Shown: positions 36,333-45,677 of the stretch, in pieces | How the letters are laid out: every line of letters begins with the position of its first letter | Position numbering within the stretch: the stretch's first letter is position 1 | The notes under the pieces: model-generated | Database searches by the model: none | What the model was told of the DNA's origin: nothing | What the model saw: only the letters and a program-made list of their open reading frames with translations | Translations under genes and position numbers: made by a program | NCBI GenBank assembly: GCA_913045175.1 | Contig: CAJWQG010000009.1 | Coordinates: forward strand, 1 to 64,000 | DNA: 64,000 bases | DNA from: an uncultured Gammaproteobacteria bacterium | Lineage (GTDB): Bacteria; Pseudomonadota; Gammaproteobacteria; Pseudomonadales; Azotimanducaceae | Direction of reading: 5' to 3'

Positions 36333-38455
36333 GTAAATGAAACGCTCGCCAGGTTAATGGAGTAGTTGGGGCTAACTCGACCCATAGTGATCACGTTTCG
36401 GATGGTGTTTTCCGCGACACCATCCAATGCCCAGTCGGCGGAACTGTATTTTTCGTGATACAGCCTTAGTTCAACTGCGAGTTTCGTACTCGCTCGGTAT
36501 TTCGCTTTAAGGTCAACACTTCGATGTTTCGAGATGAGGCGTGGAAAGGATGAGGCCTCGTTTTCGAAAGAGGTGACATAGTCGCCGGTTCCATCTGAAT
36601 ACAGGTAGTTAAGCGCAAGATCCAGACGATTTTCCAGGAGTCCGATTTTCTCCAGCCTCACCGTAGTGGTTCGGACGTCATCAGACGTTAGGTATATCCA
36701 ATCCCGGGCAGCGAAAGAAAGGCTGCCATAGGTTTCGGAATCAATAGCCTGGGTATCTTGTCCCGCGGTGATGAAAAAGGTGTCGGTAGGACAGTAACTG
36801 ACATTAATGCTCCAGGCGTTATCATCGTTTGTATGTAGCCCGAGGGTGGAGCCTGGATAGTCTGTCTGTCTGCGATCTGCGCTGGCAGATAATATGACGG
36901 GACTATTTGGTATTTGGTAGTCCAGGTTTGCCTTTAATGATGAACGGTCTCGTACTGCCTGGTGATACCTTACCGTGAGCGGGTTGTTGTTGGTGATGGG
37001 CCTGAAGGTTGCGGCATCTCGCGAACTGTCGTTGTACTCTAAACCAATTCGAAGCCCCCTAAAGGTATTGGACTTTATTTTCACCCACTGACGATCTTCT
37101 TCGTTGGCGCTTATTTCTGATCGGGTTCGTTGCCGTTCAGTATGTTCTAGCCCAACAGTTAACCGGGTGCCAGAGAACAACCGATAATGAAACGCCATTT
37201 TTCTCTGATCATTGTCGAAACTGTAGGAACGGCTGGTTTCGGGTCCCAGTGTGAATGCGTCGCCAATAATCGGCAGAAGAGAAAGAATGGGTGTGTTGTT
37301 ATCGCGTTCGTGGGAATGATATCGAATGTCGAAGGAGGCGCGTCTGGTCAGTGACCCACGGAGGGTGACCAGTGTTCGACTCGAATCGACCTCTCCCTGC
37401 AGGCTTTGCGATGGTAGTGGTTCCGTAGTTATTGAACTATTTATCGAGTAGGGGAGAAATGAGTCGTTTTGTTTTGCTTCGGCGCGTTGATGTAATCCGG
37501 TGATAGCTACACCCCTTATTCTGATCGTTCCGCTGAGTGTCCAGGCTGTTGCCTCATTATCCGGTGCCAGGGCCTTGCGTCCCCGAGTCTCTCCGATGAA
37601 CGCATCATAGGCTTTCTGGAAGGTCAGCGACTGATAGGCGTTGTTGAATGTAGAGCGGGAGTATTCCAGGGATAGAAGACCACGATCTCGTGCGTATTTT
37701 ATTTTGCCGCGGAGATCATCTGTTCCGTAATCTATCGGCGAGGCCATTTCAGCAGCCAGGTTAAAAAAGTCGCTTGAAGTCAGACGATTTCCCTTTCTGG
37801 TTTCTCTTGATACGTTTGCGGACGCGGTCCAGTAATCCTGGAACTTAAGACGAACACCGGTACGCAGTCTTTTTCTTTGTGTCCCTAAGCTGATTGGTTG
37901 TAGTGATTCGTTAAGTACCGTTAATTCACTGGTGCTGAAGCCGGTGACCCAGTTGTCGGGCAATGTTAGTTCCGTTCGACCGAGGTAGGGTGTCATTGCA
38001 GAGGACCAGGTGTTGCGCGGTATTTCTCGCCAGGATGCAGACAGTTCGTATTGGTTATGTTTGCCGACATTAGCGTCTAACCGCCTTGCATCAAGACCAA
38101 GGTGTCGTGCTGTGATAGATGCGTAAAAGCCATTTTCCTTTTTGAGCGCTATGTGTCCGTTTAGTGCGAGGCTGGTGTCGTCTTCGTCCAGTCCGTTGTC
38201 CCTTCCGAATCTTGCTTCACTATCACTTGCCTTTATTGCACCGGTGCTGACCTCTCCCTTTATACCAGCGTGATCGGGACACAGTCGGCAGCGCCAGCGT
38301 TCGTTTTTTACTTTGTCGTAGTTGGGTGAATAGTCGGGTGAATAGTCGGGTGAATAGTTAGGTGAATAGCTGGGTGAATGGTCTGGTTGGTCATTGTCGG
38401 CGATGACCTGCAACGAGCCTAAAAGCAGCGTGATTGATACCAGAATCTTCATCAT
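36317..38455 (-). CDS. mtrB: MtrB/PioB-family outer-membrane beta-barrel
   Basis: A 712-residue barrel that holds a multihaem cytochrome across the outer membrane. It has a signal peptide (LVSITLLLGSLQVIA), a variable proline-rich stretch of SPxY repeats (residues 25-46), the CxxC of MtrB proteins (WRCRLCPDHAG), and a long series of amphipathic strands ending in SVSFTYS-type terminal residues. Its start overlaps the stop of the decaheme cytochrome gene by four bases, the standard MtrA-MtrB order. No outer-surface MtrC/OmcA cytochrome gene is present. Confidence 0.9.
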   Translation of the reverse strand: MMKILVSITLLLGSLQVIADNDQPDHSPSYSPNYSPDYSPDYSPNYDKVKNERWRCRLCPDHAGIKGEVSTGAIKASDSEARFGRDNGLDEDDTSLALNGHIALKKENGFYASITARHLGLDARRLDANVGKHNQYELSASWREIPRNTWSSAMTPYLGRTELTLPDNWVTGFSTSELTVLNESLQPISLGTQRKRLRTGVRLKFQDYWTASANVSRETRKGNRLTSSDFFNLAAEMASPIDYGTDDLRGKIKYARDRGLLSLEYSRSTFNNAYQSLTFQKAYDAFIGETRGRKALAPDNEATAWTLSGTIRIRGVAITGLHQRAEAKQNDSFLPYSINSSITTEPLPSQSLQGEVDSSRTLVTLRGSLTRRASFDIRYHSHERDNNTPILSLLPIIGDAFTLGPETSRSYSFDNDQRKMAFHYRLFSGTRLTVGLEHTERQRTRSEISANEEDRQWVKIKSNTFRGLRIGLEYNDSSRDAATFRPITNNNPLTVRYHQAVRDRSSLKANLDYQIPNSPVILSASADRRQTDYPGSTLGLHTNDDNAWSINVSYCPTDTFFITAGQDTQAIDSETYGSLSFAARDWIYLTSDDVRTTTVRLEKIGLLENRLDLALNYLYSDGTGDYVTSFENEASSFPRLISKHRSVDLKAKYRASTKLAVELRLYHEKYSSADWALDGVAENTIRNVITMGRVSPNYSINLASVSFTYSID
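38324..38383 (-). repeat. Five 12-bp tandem repeats inside the MtrB gene
   Basis: Units GGGTGAATAGTC (plus strand) at 38324, 38336, 38348, 38360 and 38372 with 0-2 changes each. They encode the repeated tetrapeptide Ser-Pro-Xaa-Tyr just after the signal peptide. In-frame 12-base units allow copy-number change without frameshift. Confidence 0.9.
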
Positions 38456-39465
38456 CTTTTCAGCTTGTCGCCGGATGGATGGTTTGAGCCGTGCACTTCA
38501 GCGTGGCAGTTAGTGCAACCTTGCGCGAGCAAGTATTCAGAAGCGCCTCCGGGAGGAATCTGATCGGCTAGTTGGGGGAGGTTTCGGTGCCCCGCTGCCG
38601 AGTGACACCCCTGACATAGTTGTGGTGGTCTCCTAGTCAGCAGAGAGGGTTGATTCGATCCGTGTGGTAAATGACAGATGGAACAATCTTCCGCGACCGG
38701 CGCATGTTCATACAGGAAGGGTCCGCGCTTCTCGGCGTGGCAGGTGTAGCAGGTGTCATTCAACGATATTTCTAACAGGAGCTTGTCATCTCCGGCCCCG
38801 TGGACTTGATGACAGTCATCGCAGGCTAGCTGACCCTCTTCTATCGGGTGTGCCGAGTGCTTTAAGGCGTCTGCCGCCACATTGCTGTGGCACTCGTTAC
38901 AGGTTTGGGCTTGTGACTCGGGTTGTTGTACCGGATCTTCGGCGCTATGTAGCTGATGGCAGTCGGCACAGGCGAGATCAGATGTTTCGTGGGAGCTTCC
39001 TGGCCAATGAATACGACCTCCTGAATTGTGACAGTTCAGGCACATGCTGTTTTGCAGATCGGCACCAGCGTTGGCTCGTTTGCCAAAATTAATCATCGGT
39101 CGTCGTGCTGCTTCATCAACCAGAACCTGTTTGCTGTGGTCTCCGGCGGGGCCATGACAGGCTTCGCATTGTAATCCGGTGGGAAATTCTTTCGGATCGC
39201 TATTTTGGGCGAATGGAGAATGTGGAATCGATTGACCGTGAGCGTTGTGAAATATTTTGTCGGTAGGAAAAGGAAACGTTTCGTCGTGACAACCCAGACA
39301 TTCATCGGCCCCTCGGCGAGAGTAATTCCCTGTGTGAAGTTTTTCGGTTAGCGTATCGTGATGGTCATCTGCGGACGCACCTTGAACCATGTGCGGGTAA
39401 CTGAGAACAATAGCCAAGAGAACTGGCCAAAGGGTTATCGCTGCAATGTATTCGTTTGCTCGCAT
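38452..39465 (-). CDS. mtrA: Decaheme c-type cytochrome, MtrA/DmsE family
   Basis: A 337-residue periplasmic cytochrome with a signal peptide and exactly ten CxxCH motifs (CLGCH, CEACH, CLNCH, CADCH, CNECH, CDDCH, CYTCH, CSICH, CQGCH, CTNCH). Length and haem number match MtrA (about 333 residues). It should insert into the MtrB barrel and pass electrons between periplasm and cell exterior. It leads the mtrA-mtrB pair. A diheme and a tetraheme cytochrome gene lie next to it on the other side of a short divergent region. Confidence 0.93.
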   Translation of the reverse strand: MRANEYIAAITLWPVLLAIVLSYPHMVQGASADDHHDTLTEKLHTGNYSRRGADECLGCHDETFPFPTDKIFHNAHGQSIPHSPFAQNSDPKEFPTGLQCEACHGPAGDHSKQVLVDEAARRPMINFGKRANAGADLQNSMCLNCHNSGGRIHWPGSSHETSDLACADCHQLHSAEDPVQQPESQAQTCNECHSNVAADALKHSAHPIEEGQLACDDCHQVHGAGDDKLLLEISLNDTCYTCHAEKRGPFLYEHAPVAEDCSICHLPHGSNQPSLLTRRPPQLCQGCHSAAGHRNLPQLADQIPPGGASEYLLAQGCTNCHAEVHGSNHPSGDKLKR

Positions 39466-39530
39466 CGCTTCTTACTGTCTAGCGCGGGCCTACGTTAACA
39501 TATGGCCCATATATCCCCAATCTGTAGAGG

Positions 39531-40151
39531 ATGAGTGTGCAATCTAACAAGTGGGTACTGTTTTTAACGCTAATTGTTCACGGCTGTTTGCTGGGTAGTT
39601 CTGTCTATGCCTCTGACGGGGCGGAAATCGCAAAGAAGTGCGATGGGTGTCACGGCGTTGACGGCCACAGTGAAGATCCCGAGGTGCCGTCGATAGGCGG
39701 TTTCTCGGATTTTGGCATCGTTGACCTGTTAGAAAGCTATCGAAACGGAAACCGACAGGCGAGACGCTATAAGTCAGCCGACGGCGAAGAAACCGATATG
39801 GCCGAGGTCGCGAGAGCGTTAACGGAGGACGACGCTTTTGCGGTTGGTGAGCACTATGCGAATCAGATCTGGAAACCCCATGAGCAGGAATTTGACCTTG
39901 AACTTGCTCGGCGCGGAGCACAGGTACACGACATTAAGTGTGATAAGTGTCACTCTGAATATGGCGGAGCTGCCGAGGATGATCTGGCGATCATGTCAGG
40001 TCAGTGGCGGCAATATCTTGAAATGGAGTTTGAAGATTTCGACTCGGGCGAGCGCAAGATGTCTCGCAAAATGAAGGAAAAGTACGACACGCTCTCTGCG
40101 GAAGATAAAAAGGCGATCCTTGAGCTTTACGTGAGCGGTGGGAACCTATAA
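39531..40151 (+). CDS. Diheme c-type cytochrome (cytochrome c4-like)
   Basis: A 206-residue exported protein with two CxxCH sites, CDGCH (37-41) and CDKCH (137-141), each at the head of a class I cytochrome domain. The first domain has the class I pattern CHGVDGHSEDPEVPSIGG. It probably shuttles electrons in the periplasm between the NapC-type quinol oxidase and the MtrA/MtrB conduit, or to a terminal oxidase. Divergent from mtrA (65 bases) and overlaps the convergent NapC-type gene by six bases. Confidence 0.88.
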   Translation: MSVQSNKWVLFLTLIVHGCLLGSSVYASDGAEIAKKCDGCHGVDGHSEDPEVPSIGGFSDFGIVDLLESYRNGNRQARRYKSADGEETDMAEVARALTEDDAFAVGEHYANQIWKPHEQEFDLELARRGAQVHDIKCDKCHSEYGGAAEDDLAIMSGQWRQYLEMEFEDFDSGERKMSRKMKEKYDTLSAEDKKAILELYVSGGNL

Positions 40152-40682
40152 CGCCGCGACAGGTGGTAACGGCTCTACATGCGCGACGCCCTTATGACAG
40201 GCGATACAGGTTTTCCCCGTATCTTCAGCTCGTTGATGACGGCGCGCGACTTTACGACCCTGGGCTTCGTAATCCATAGCAGTAAACTCGTGGCACGTTC
40301 GACATTCACGTGAGTCTGTTGCCTCCATTTTGTCCCAGACAACGTTGGCCAGATGCCAGCGCCGAGCTTCGAACTTTTCCCGTGTATCAATGGTGCCAGC
40401 GATCTCGTGATAGACGTCTTTTGCTGCCAGTATTTTCGCCTTAAGGAGTGGACCAAATTCCTGGGGAACGTGACAGTCGGCGCAGGTGGCTTGAATGCCC
40501 GAGGCGTTCTTGAAGTGAATGGACTGTTGATACTCTTCGTCAACCACGTTCATTGAATGGCAGGAAACGCAAAATTCCTGGCGATTGGTTTCGTGCATGA
40601 ACAGTGATCCTGCCGCGACAAATGCCAGACCTGCTGCAAAAGACAGCAAAACTGTTGAGCTTAACCACTTAGTAAAACGCAT
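40146..40682 (-). CDS. NapC/NirT-family tetraheme cytochrome
   Basis: A 178-residue membrane-anchored cytochrome: one N-terminal helix (LSSTVLLSFAAGLAFVAAGSLF) followed by four CxxCH (CVSCH, CADCH, CRTCH, CIACH). The family (NapC, NirT, CymA) exchanges electrons with the quinone pool on the periplasmic side. With the neighbouring diheme cytochrome, MtrA and MtrB it completes a chain from quinones to the outer membrane, or in reverse for an external electron donor. Upstream 177 bases separate it from ydbH. Confidence 0.92.
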   Translation of the reverse strand: MRFTKWLSSTVLLSFAAGLAFVAAGSLFMHETNRQEFCVSCHSMNVVDEEYQQSIHFKNASGIQATCADCHVPQEFGPLLKAKILAAKDVYHEIAGTIDTREKFEARRWHLANVVWDKMEATDSRECRTCHEFTAMDYEAQGRKVARRHQRAEDTGKTCIACHKGVAHVEPLPPVAAL

Positions 40683-40859
40683 TAGAGATACTCTGATGGA
40701 TGCATTGCATTATTTGACCTCGATATTGGTGAGAGGTTTACATGTTGCTGGCCTTGTATTTCCAGCATATCAAACCCTTTGTAACGGCGTCTCTTCCATG
40801 CTATTTACTGGAGTAACGCCAGGGAACTCCATGTCAGTCAAACTGCGTAACTATCACCT

Positions 40860-42983
40860 GTGAAAGCCATCAAATACATTCTGCTGGGATCGCTGTTTGT
40901 GACGGTTTTCGGTGGTGCACTCGTCTACCTGCAACTCGAAAGAGTTGGTTTTGTCGTTGCGAATGCCCTGTTACGCGATCGTGGTTTCGAGATAACGAAA
41001 TTTGAGGTCGAGGATTATCCTCGCTCGCATATACGCATTCCCCGAATTGAAGTGACGCAGAGCAATGGGAGCCAGTACACGCTACTCGATCTTGTGATAC
41101 CGGTTCGGATGTTGACTGATTTGCGAGGCAGTGTTGGCATTGGAGAAATAGAGATTCGAACACAGCCGGCTACTGAACCACTTTCGTTAGTGAAGCTGAT
41201 TAAGGATCTGTTACTCCTTCCGGAGCAGTTCGATGGCATCGTATTGTCCGTTTCACGACTGGTCAGGCCAGGGTTACCACTTATTGAAAACATTGAGTGG
41301 CGCAGCGCCAGTGCCGCACAACAGGTCAATCTGTTAAGTGAAGGGATGGCGGTCGAGTTTGTCAGTAGCTTACTGGGGGCGGGTGCACATCGAATTGAGA
41401 TTCAGGCGAAGAAGGAGTCTATCGAAGCGCTGACAGCAGAGCTCACCGCAAGACGAGTCGCTACCGGCTATGACCTGACCGGTGAGTTACGACTTAGCCC
41501 GGAACTGTTGCTGGCGCGCCCTGAAATTGTGAGCGTCTCACTACCGGTGAACATGGTAGGCAGCATGCAGTCGAATGTAGAACTTCAGTTAAGCGACGTT
41601 ACGGTCGCTGCTGCAATACAGCTGCAGCTGGACGAAGGATTTCGTCTCGATTACGAAGTTTCGGAAAGCCAGGCGTTCACTGCCAATGTTACGCGCCCGA
41701 TATCTCTTCAGCTTGATCTTGCATGGCCCAGCATTGAATGGTCGGTTACGGCGCCTGATGCATCGCTAAATGTTAGCGGGGGTCGGTTCTTCAACACTTC
41801 AGTCGATATAGAGAACCTGGACTGTAGCAATGTCGAGTGCTCCCTTGGTGTTTCTGTTGATAGCGGGCCTGTCTTGGCATCAGCAACGACGCTGGTGAAT
41901 GTTGCCCTGGAGAGTGAACTGTTTGTCGGGTTGGGTGAGTCGGTAAGTCTTGAGGCGAATAAGGCTCACGTGGTGGTGACTGAACTTAACAGCGACAACC
42001 TGGCGATTGAGGCAGTGGGTGCTGCGCTGGCTGATGGGATGGTAATGGATGTGAGCGCCAGACATCAGATTGCGTCAGGAATGGGCGACTTGCAGTTGTC
42101 CAATGTTTCGCTCGAGATCACCCAAACCAGCGATACGAGCCGTTGGCCTTTTTCCGGTGAAATAGTTTCGGGGCAAGTGACCGCGGACCTTACAGCGCAG
42201 TGGTCTCTGGAAGGTGGGGTTAAGGTTTCTGGCGCCGCCGCCGTGCGGGCCAACGACGTGGCCGGGTTTTATGACACGCTCGCCTTTACTGGCCTCAGCA
42301 GTGGGATGGATTTGGCGTTCTCCCTGCAGCATGAAGTGCTGGCCTATGACGTTCAGGACGGTCAACTGGGGATTGAGCTGATGGATATTGGATTTCCAAT
42401 GAATGACCTGCGGCTGGATTTCTCTGGAGATGAGCAGCAGATCGAAGTGTCTGCATTCAACGTATCGGCCCTGGGAGGGCAGATCTACACGGACCCCTTT
42501 GATGTTGCGCTCCCCGACATAAAGAGCGCTATCAATCTCAGGTTGCGAGAGATTCAGCTTCCATTCATCGTCGCTCTAGCAAAATTCGACCAGACAATTG
42601 AAACCCGTGGAAGTATTTCAGGCATGCTGCCATTAACAATTAGTGACAGGAAGGTAACCATCGGCGCCGGTGACATCGAGAGCGATGCGCCCGGTATTAT
42701 CAGTTATCTTGGTGAGACCCTAGATAATCCCACTGATCCGCTTGATATTGCCATCAAGGCACTGGGTAATTTTCACTTTGATACGCTGTCGTCGGAGGTT
42801 ACCTATGAGACTGCTGGCGATCTAAAGCTTGCCGTCCGTATCGAAGGGACGAACCCCGAATCTGATCCGCTTCAGCCAGTCATTGTTAACCTGGAGCTCG
42901 AGAACAATATTCCACAAATGCTTAGAAGTATGCAGGGCACACGAAAAGTTGAGGATATTGTCAGACAGAGGGCGGCGCAGTGA
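40860..42983 (+). CDS. ydbH: YdbH-family AsmA-like intermembrane lipid transport protein
   Basis: A 707-residue protein with an N-terminal membrane anchor (YILLGSLFVTVFGGALVYL) and a long beta-rich periplasmic body typical of AsmA-like bridge proteins. It is identified as YdbH largely because it is followed by ynbE and ydbL in the enterobacterial order. In Escherichia coli YdbH, with TamB and YhdP, supports phospholipid movement to the outer membrane, working with YnbE. The start is GTG at 40860. YdbH of E. coli is longer (about 880), so this is a shorter version. Confidence 0.85.
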   Translation: MKAIKYILLGSLFVTVFGGALVYLQLERVGFVVANALLRDRGFEITKFEVEDYPRSHIRIPRIEVTQSNGSQYTLLDLVIPVRMLTDLRGSVGIGEIEIRTQPATEPLSLVKLIKDLLLLPEQFDGIVLSVSRLVRPGLPLIENIEWRSASAAQQVNLLSEGMAVEFVSSLLGAGAHRIEIQAKKESIEALTAELTARRVATGYDLTGELRLSPELLLARPEIVSVSLPVNMVGSMQSNVELQLSDVTVAAAIQLQLDEGFRLDYEVSESQAFTANVTRPISLQLDLAWPSIEWSVTAPDASLNVSGGRFFNTSVDIENLDCSNVECSLGVSVDSGPVLASATTLVNVALESELFVGLGESVSLEANKAHVVVTELNSDNLAIEAVGAALADGMVMDVSARHQIASGMGDLQLSNVSLEITQTSDTSRWPFSGEIVSGQVTADLTAQWSLEGGVKVSGAAAVRANDVAGFYDTLAFTGLSSGMDLAFSLQHEVLAYDVQDGQLGIELMDIGFPMNDLRLDFSGDEQQIEVSAFNVSALGGQIYTDPFDVALPDIKSAINLRLREIQLPFIVALAKFDQTIETRGSISGMLPLTISDRKVTIGAGDIESDAPGIISYLGETLDNPTDPLDIAIKALGNFHFDTLSSEVTYETAGDLKLAVRIEGTNPESDPLQPVIVNLELENNIPQMLRSMQGTRKVEDIVRQRAAQ

Positions 42984-43044
42984 TTTGCTTAACCAGAACC
43001 GAGTCAGCTAAAGTGCTCCTGCTTACGAAAGGCATTGAATAGCT

Positions 43045-43227
43045 ATGAAAATATTACTTTTGATCACTACATTTTTCGTCGTGACGGCTTGTTCGCCGAC
43101 TATTAAAGTCGCACCACCAAAGGAACCAATCGAGATCAATCTCAACGTAAAGATTGAACACGAGATTCAAATCCAGGTGGATAAGGAACTGGAAGGACTG
43201 TTTGACGAAGATAGTGGGCTATTCTAA
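43045..43227 (+). CDS. ynbE: YnbE-family lipoprotein
   Basis: A 60-residue outer-membrane lipoprotein with lipobox VVTAC (Cys16) and the family segment IKVAPPKEPIEINLNVKIEH. YnbE is thought to stack as a beta-strand partner at the C-terminal end of YdbH, completing the lipid bridge. It lies 61 bases after ydbH and two bases before ydbL. Confidence 0.92.
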   Translation: MKILLLITTFFVVTACSPTIKVAPPKEPIEINLNVKIEHEIQIQVDKELEGLFDEDSGLF

Positions 43228-43238
43228 GGATGACTAAT

Positions 43239-43562
43239 ATGAAAAAAATACTGACAGTAATTCTATTGGCGTTCTTTACGCATACGGCCTGGGCGATTGA
43301 GCTTGGTGCCGCGAAGGCGCAGGGCCTGGTGGGTGAGGCTAGAACCGGGTATGTCGCGGCGGTGAAGCCGCCCGCTAGTGGCGAAGTGAGTGCGCTGATC
43401 AAAGAGGTCAATGCGAAGCGCAAAGCGCAGTTTCAAAATGCCGCACAGAGGACTGGAACGACGCTGAAGCAGGTCAGCAATCGATTCTATGAAATTGCCG
43501 TACAGCGAACCGCAAGCGGACACTACTACCAGGATGGAAGCGGCGCCTGGAAAAGAAAGTAA
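43239..43562 (+). CDS. ydbL: YdbL-family (DUF1318) periplasmic protein
   Basis: A 107-residue exported protein with signal peptide (ILTVILLAFFTHTAWA) and the DUF1318 domain (GLVGEARTGYVAAV, INxKRKAQF-like VNAKRKAQFQNAAQRTG, GHYYQDGSGAWKRK). In E. coli YdbL is a periplasmic chaperone that prevents premature YnbE multimerisation. The ATG at 43239 is preferred over 43230 because AAGGA then has proper spacing. Ends 15 bases before yejA. Confidence 0.92.
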   Translation: MKKILTVILLAFFTHTAWAIELGAAKAQGLVGEARTGYVAAVKPPASGEVSALIKEVNAKRKAQFQNAAQRTGTTLKQVSNRFYEIAVQRTASGHYYQDGSGAWKRK

Positions 43563-43577
43563 GCCTGAACTAGCGCA

Positions 43578-45440
43578 ATGCTACTAATCCTTACAGTGCT
43601 GTTGGCACTGTCCGTGAGCCTCGCAACTGCCGAGGAGCCGCCGTGTTCGAATCCCGAATATGCGCATGGTATTTCACACCTGCTGCCGCTCAAATACCCG
43701 GCGGACTTTAAACATTTCGAGTATGCCAATCCGGAGGCGCCTAAGGCTGGTGAGATCAGGGCGCCTGAGTTGGGCACCTTCGACAACTATAACGCGGTCG
43801 TCGAGAAGGGTCGTCTGGTTAGGGGGCATGAGATAATTGAAGGTCTCGTGTATGACGCTCTGCTGGAGCCTGCGCTCGATGAGCCGGTTAGCTACTATGG
43901 CCTCTTGGCCGAGGGGGTTGTGGTTGGCCCCAACTTTGATTGGATAGCATTCAAATTACGGGACAATGCCACCTGGCATGACGGTGAACCCGTTACTGTC
44001 GACGACGTCCTGTTCACGTTTGAAACGTTCCAGGAACATGGCTCCGTTGCCATTAAAACTGCGATCGCAGATATTGAACGTGTGTTTGCCTTTGGCGATC
44101 AGGAAATCTGCTTCGTTCGTGATAAGGGTGTGGAGGTGAATCCCACTTTGCCGTTTACCGTTGGCGGCTTTAATATCCTGCCGCAACATTATTGGTCCCA
44201 ACACGACATTTCCAAAACCACAATCAAACCACCTCTAGGCAGCGGACCCTACCGTGTAAGAGATGCGGAGTTGGGGCGCATACTGACCTACGAGCGCGTG
44301 GAAAACTACTGGGGCAGTGATATCCCGGTAAACAAAGGCAGGTACAACTTTGACGTTGTGAAGTTCGACTACTTCAAGGACGAGACCGTCATGGGGGAAG
44401 CACACAAGAGTTATGTCTTCGACGTTAAAGAAGAGGGCGTGTCCAAGGCCTGGGCGACTCAGTACAACTTTCCGGCGGTTAAGGCCGGACTATTCAAGCG
44501 AGAGCTGCGACCTCTTACCCGGGTAGAAGGAATGTGGTGGCCCATATTCTGGAACGTAGAGAAGGCTCCCCTGAATGATGTTCGAGTACGAGAGGCCCTG
44601 TGGCTGTTGTTCGACTTTGCGTGGACTAATCGAGTGCTGTTCTACGACTACTACGACGCGGGGGTCAGCGTTTTTCAAAATTCACCCATGGCACACCAGG
44701 GCCTGCCTGGCGAGAAAGAGCTCGAACTACTGGAACCCTGGCGTGATCAGGTTCCCACCAGAGTGTTTACCGAGGAGTTCAGACACCAGCCGAGTAATGG
44801 CTTTGGCGCGCAGCGGGACAACCTACGTCGTGCATTGGCGCTGTTTAAGGAAGCGGGTTGGGAAGTTGTGGATGGCGTAATGCGTAGCGTTGAAACCGGT
44901 GAGCAGATGAAACTGGATTTGATCGGCGCTTCCTATTACTCGATCCGCCAGAATCTAACGCTTTTTCAAAATCTTGAAGCGATCGGTGTGGGAACGACCG
45001 GTTATGCACCGGAGGTTTCAAACTGGTTGCACCGGTCTCGCACAGGTAAGTTTGACGGCAACAGTATGCGCTGGGCGCCAAGTAATACGCCGGGCCTACA
45101 GCTGCGTAATTGGTTCGGCAGTGCGGCGGCGGGTCAGGACTATGGCCAAAACTGGATTCGCGTCCGAAACCCGGTGATTGACAGTTTGATCGATTCTATT
45201 GTGGCTGCGGACACGGCAGAGAGCCTTTACGCAGCAACGCGGGCGCTGGACAGGGTCATTATGTGGAACTTCTATATCATACCGGTTGGTTCGTCGCCGG
45301 GTTTTCGACTGGTGTACTGGGACAAATTTGGTGAGGTCCCAAACCAGAAGCTGGTGCGAGTGCCGTTTATTGATGCGTGGTGGTGGGATGAGGAGAAAGC
45401 TCGGCGTGTTGAGGAGGGTATTCGGGAGCTTGGGGAATAG
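43578..45440 (+). CDS. yejA: YejA-like extracellular solute-binding protein (family 5)
   Basis: A 620-residue periplasmic binding protein with a signal peptide (LILTVLLALSVSLATA) and the SBP_bac_5 pattern: LVYDALLEP, FKLRDNATWHDGEPVTVDDVLFTFE, GSGPYRV and DVRVREALWLLFDFAWTNR. It matches YejA proteins, which bind peptides or microcin C and deliver to YejBEF. The membrane parts yejB and yejE are 17 kb away in the minus-strand run, and no ATPase gene was found in the window. It is 15 bases after ydbL and may be transcribed with it. Confidence 0.9.
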   Translation: MLLILTVLLALSVSLATAEEPPCSNPEYAHGISHLLPLKYPADFKHFEYANPEAPKAGEIRAPELGTFDNYNAVVEKGRLVRGHEIIEGLVYDALLEPALDEPVSYYGLLAEGVVVGPNFDWIAFKLRDNATWHDGEPVTVDDVLFTFETFQEHGSVAIKTAIADIERVFAFGDQEICFVRDKGVEVNPTLPFTVGGFNILPQHYWSQHDISKTTIKPPLGSGPYRVRDAELGRILTYERVENYWGSDIPVNKGRYNFDVVKFDYFKDETVMGEAHKSYVFDVKEEGVSKAWATQYNFPAVKAGLFKRELRPLTRVEGMWWPIFWNVEKAPLNDVRVREALWLLFDFAWTNRVLFYDYYDAGVSVFQNSPMAHQGLPGEKELELLEPWRDQVPTRVFTEEFRHQPSNGFGAQRDNLRRALALFKEAGWEVVDGVMRSVETGEQMKLDLIGASYYSIRQNLTLFQNLEAIGVGTTGYAPEVSNWLHRSRTGKFDGNSMRWAPSNTPGLQLRNWFGSAAAGQDYGQNWIRVRNPVIDSLIDSIVAADTAESLYAATRALDRVIMWNFYIIPVGSSPGFRLVYWDKFGEVPNQKLVRVPFIDAWWWDEEKARRVEEGIRELGE

Positions 45441-45455
45441 GTCGCGAGCGCGTCG

Positions 45456-45567
45456 CCCGTAGGATAAGGGTAAGGCTTCTCCGTACCGCTGTGAATACAT
45501 CCCTGTACGCTTAACTTCGCCGTCCATGGCGAAGATGTACTCCGAAGCCTTACCCTTATCCTACGGG
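45456..45567. repeat. Family B palindromic repeat, copy 2 (112 bp)
   Basis: 24-bp arms perfectly complementary (45456-45479 and 45544-45567) around a 64-bp core with inner hairpins TACA-TCCC-TGTA and CTTCGCC-GTCCAT-GGCGAAG. Same length and architecture as copy 1 at 19157-19268, with the shared CTTCTCCGTACCGCT, but with different arm sequence and compensated stem changes. It begins 15 bases after the yejA stop and could also end that transcript. Confidence 0.9.
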
Positions 45568-45677
45568 CTTGGTCCGTTCCCTACTGCAATCGGTGTAGAA
45601 AAGGGTCAGGACCGAATGGTACTTACTTACGCCTGTTTAACGATTGGAACACTCGGTGTTGGTCATGCAGTAGCTGG

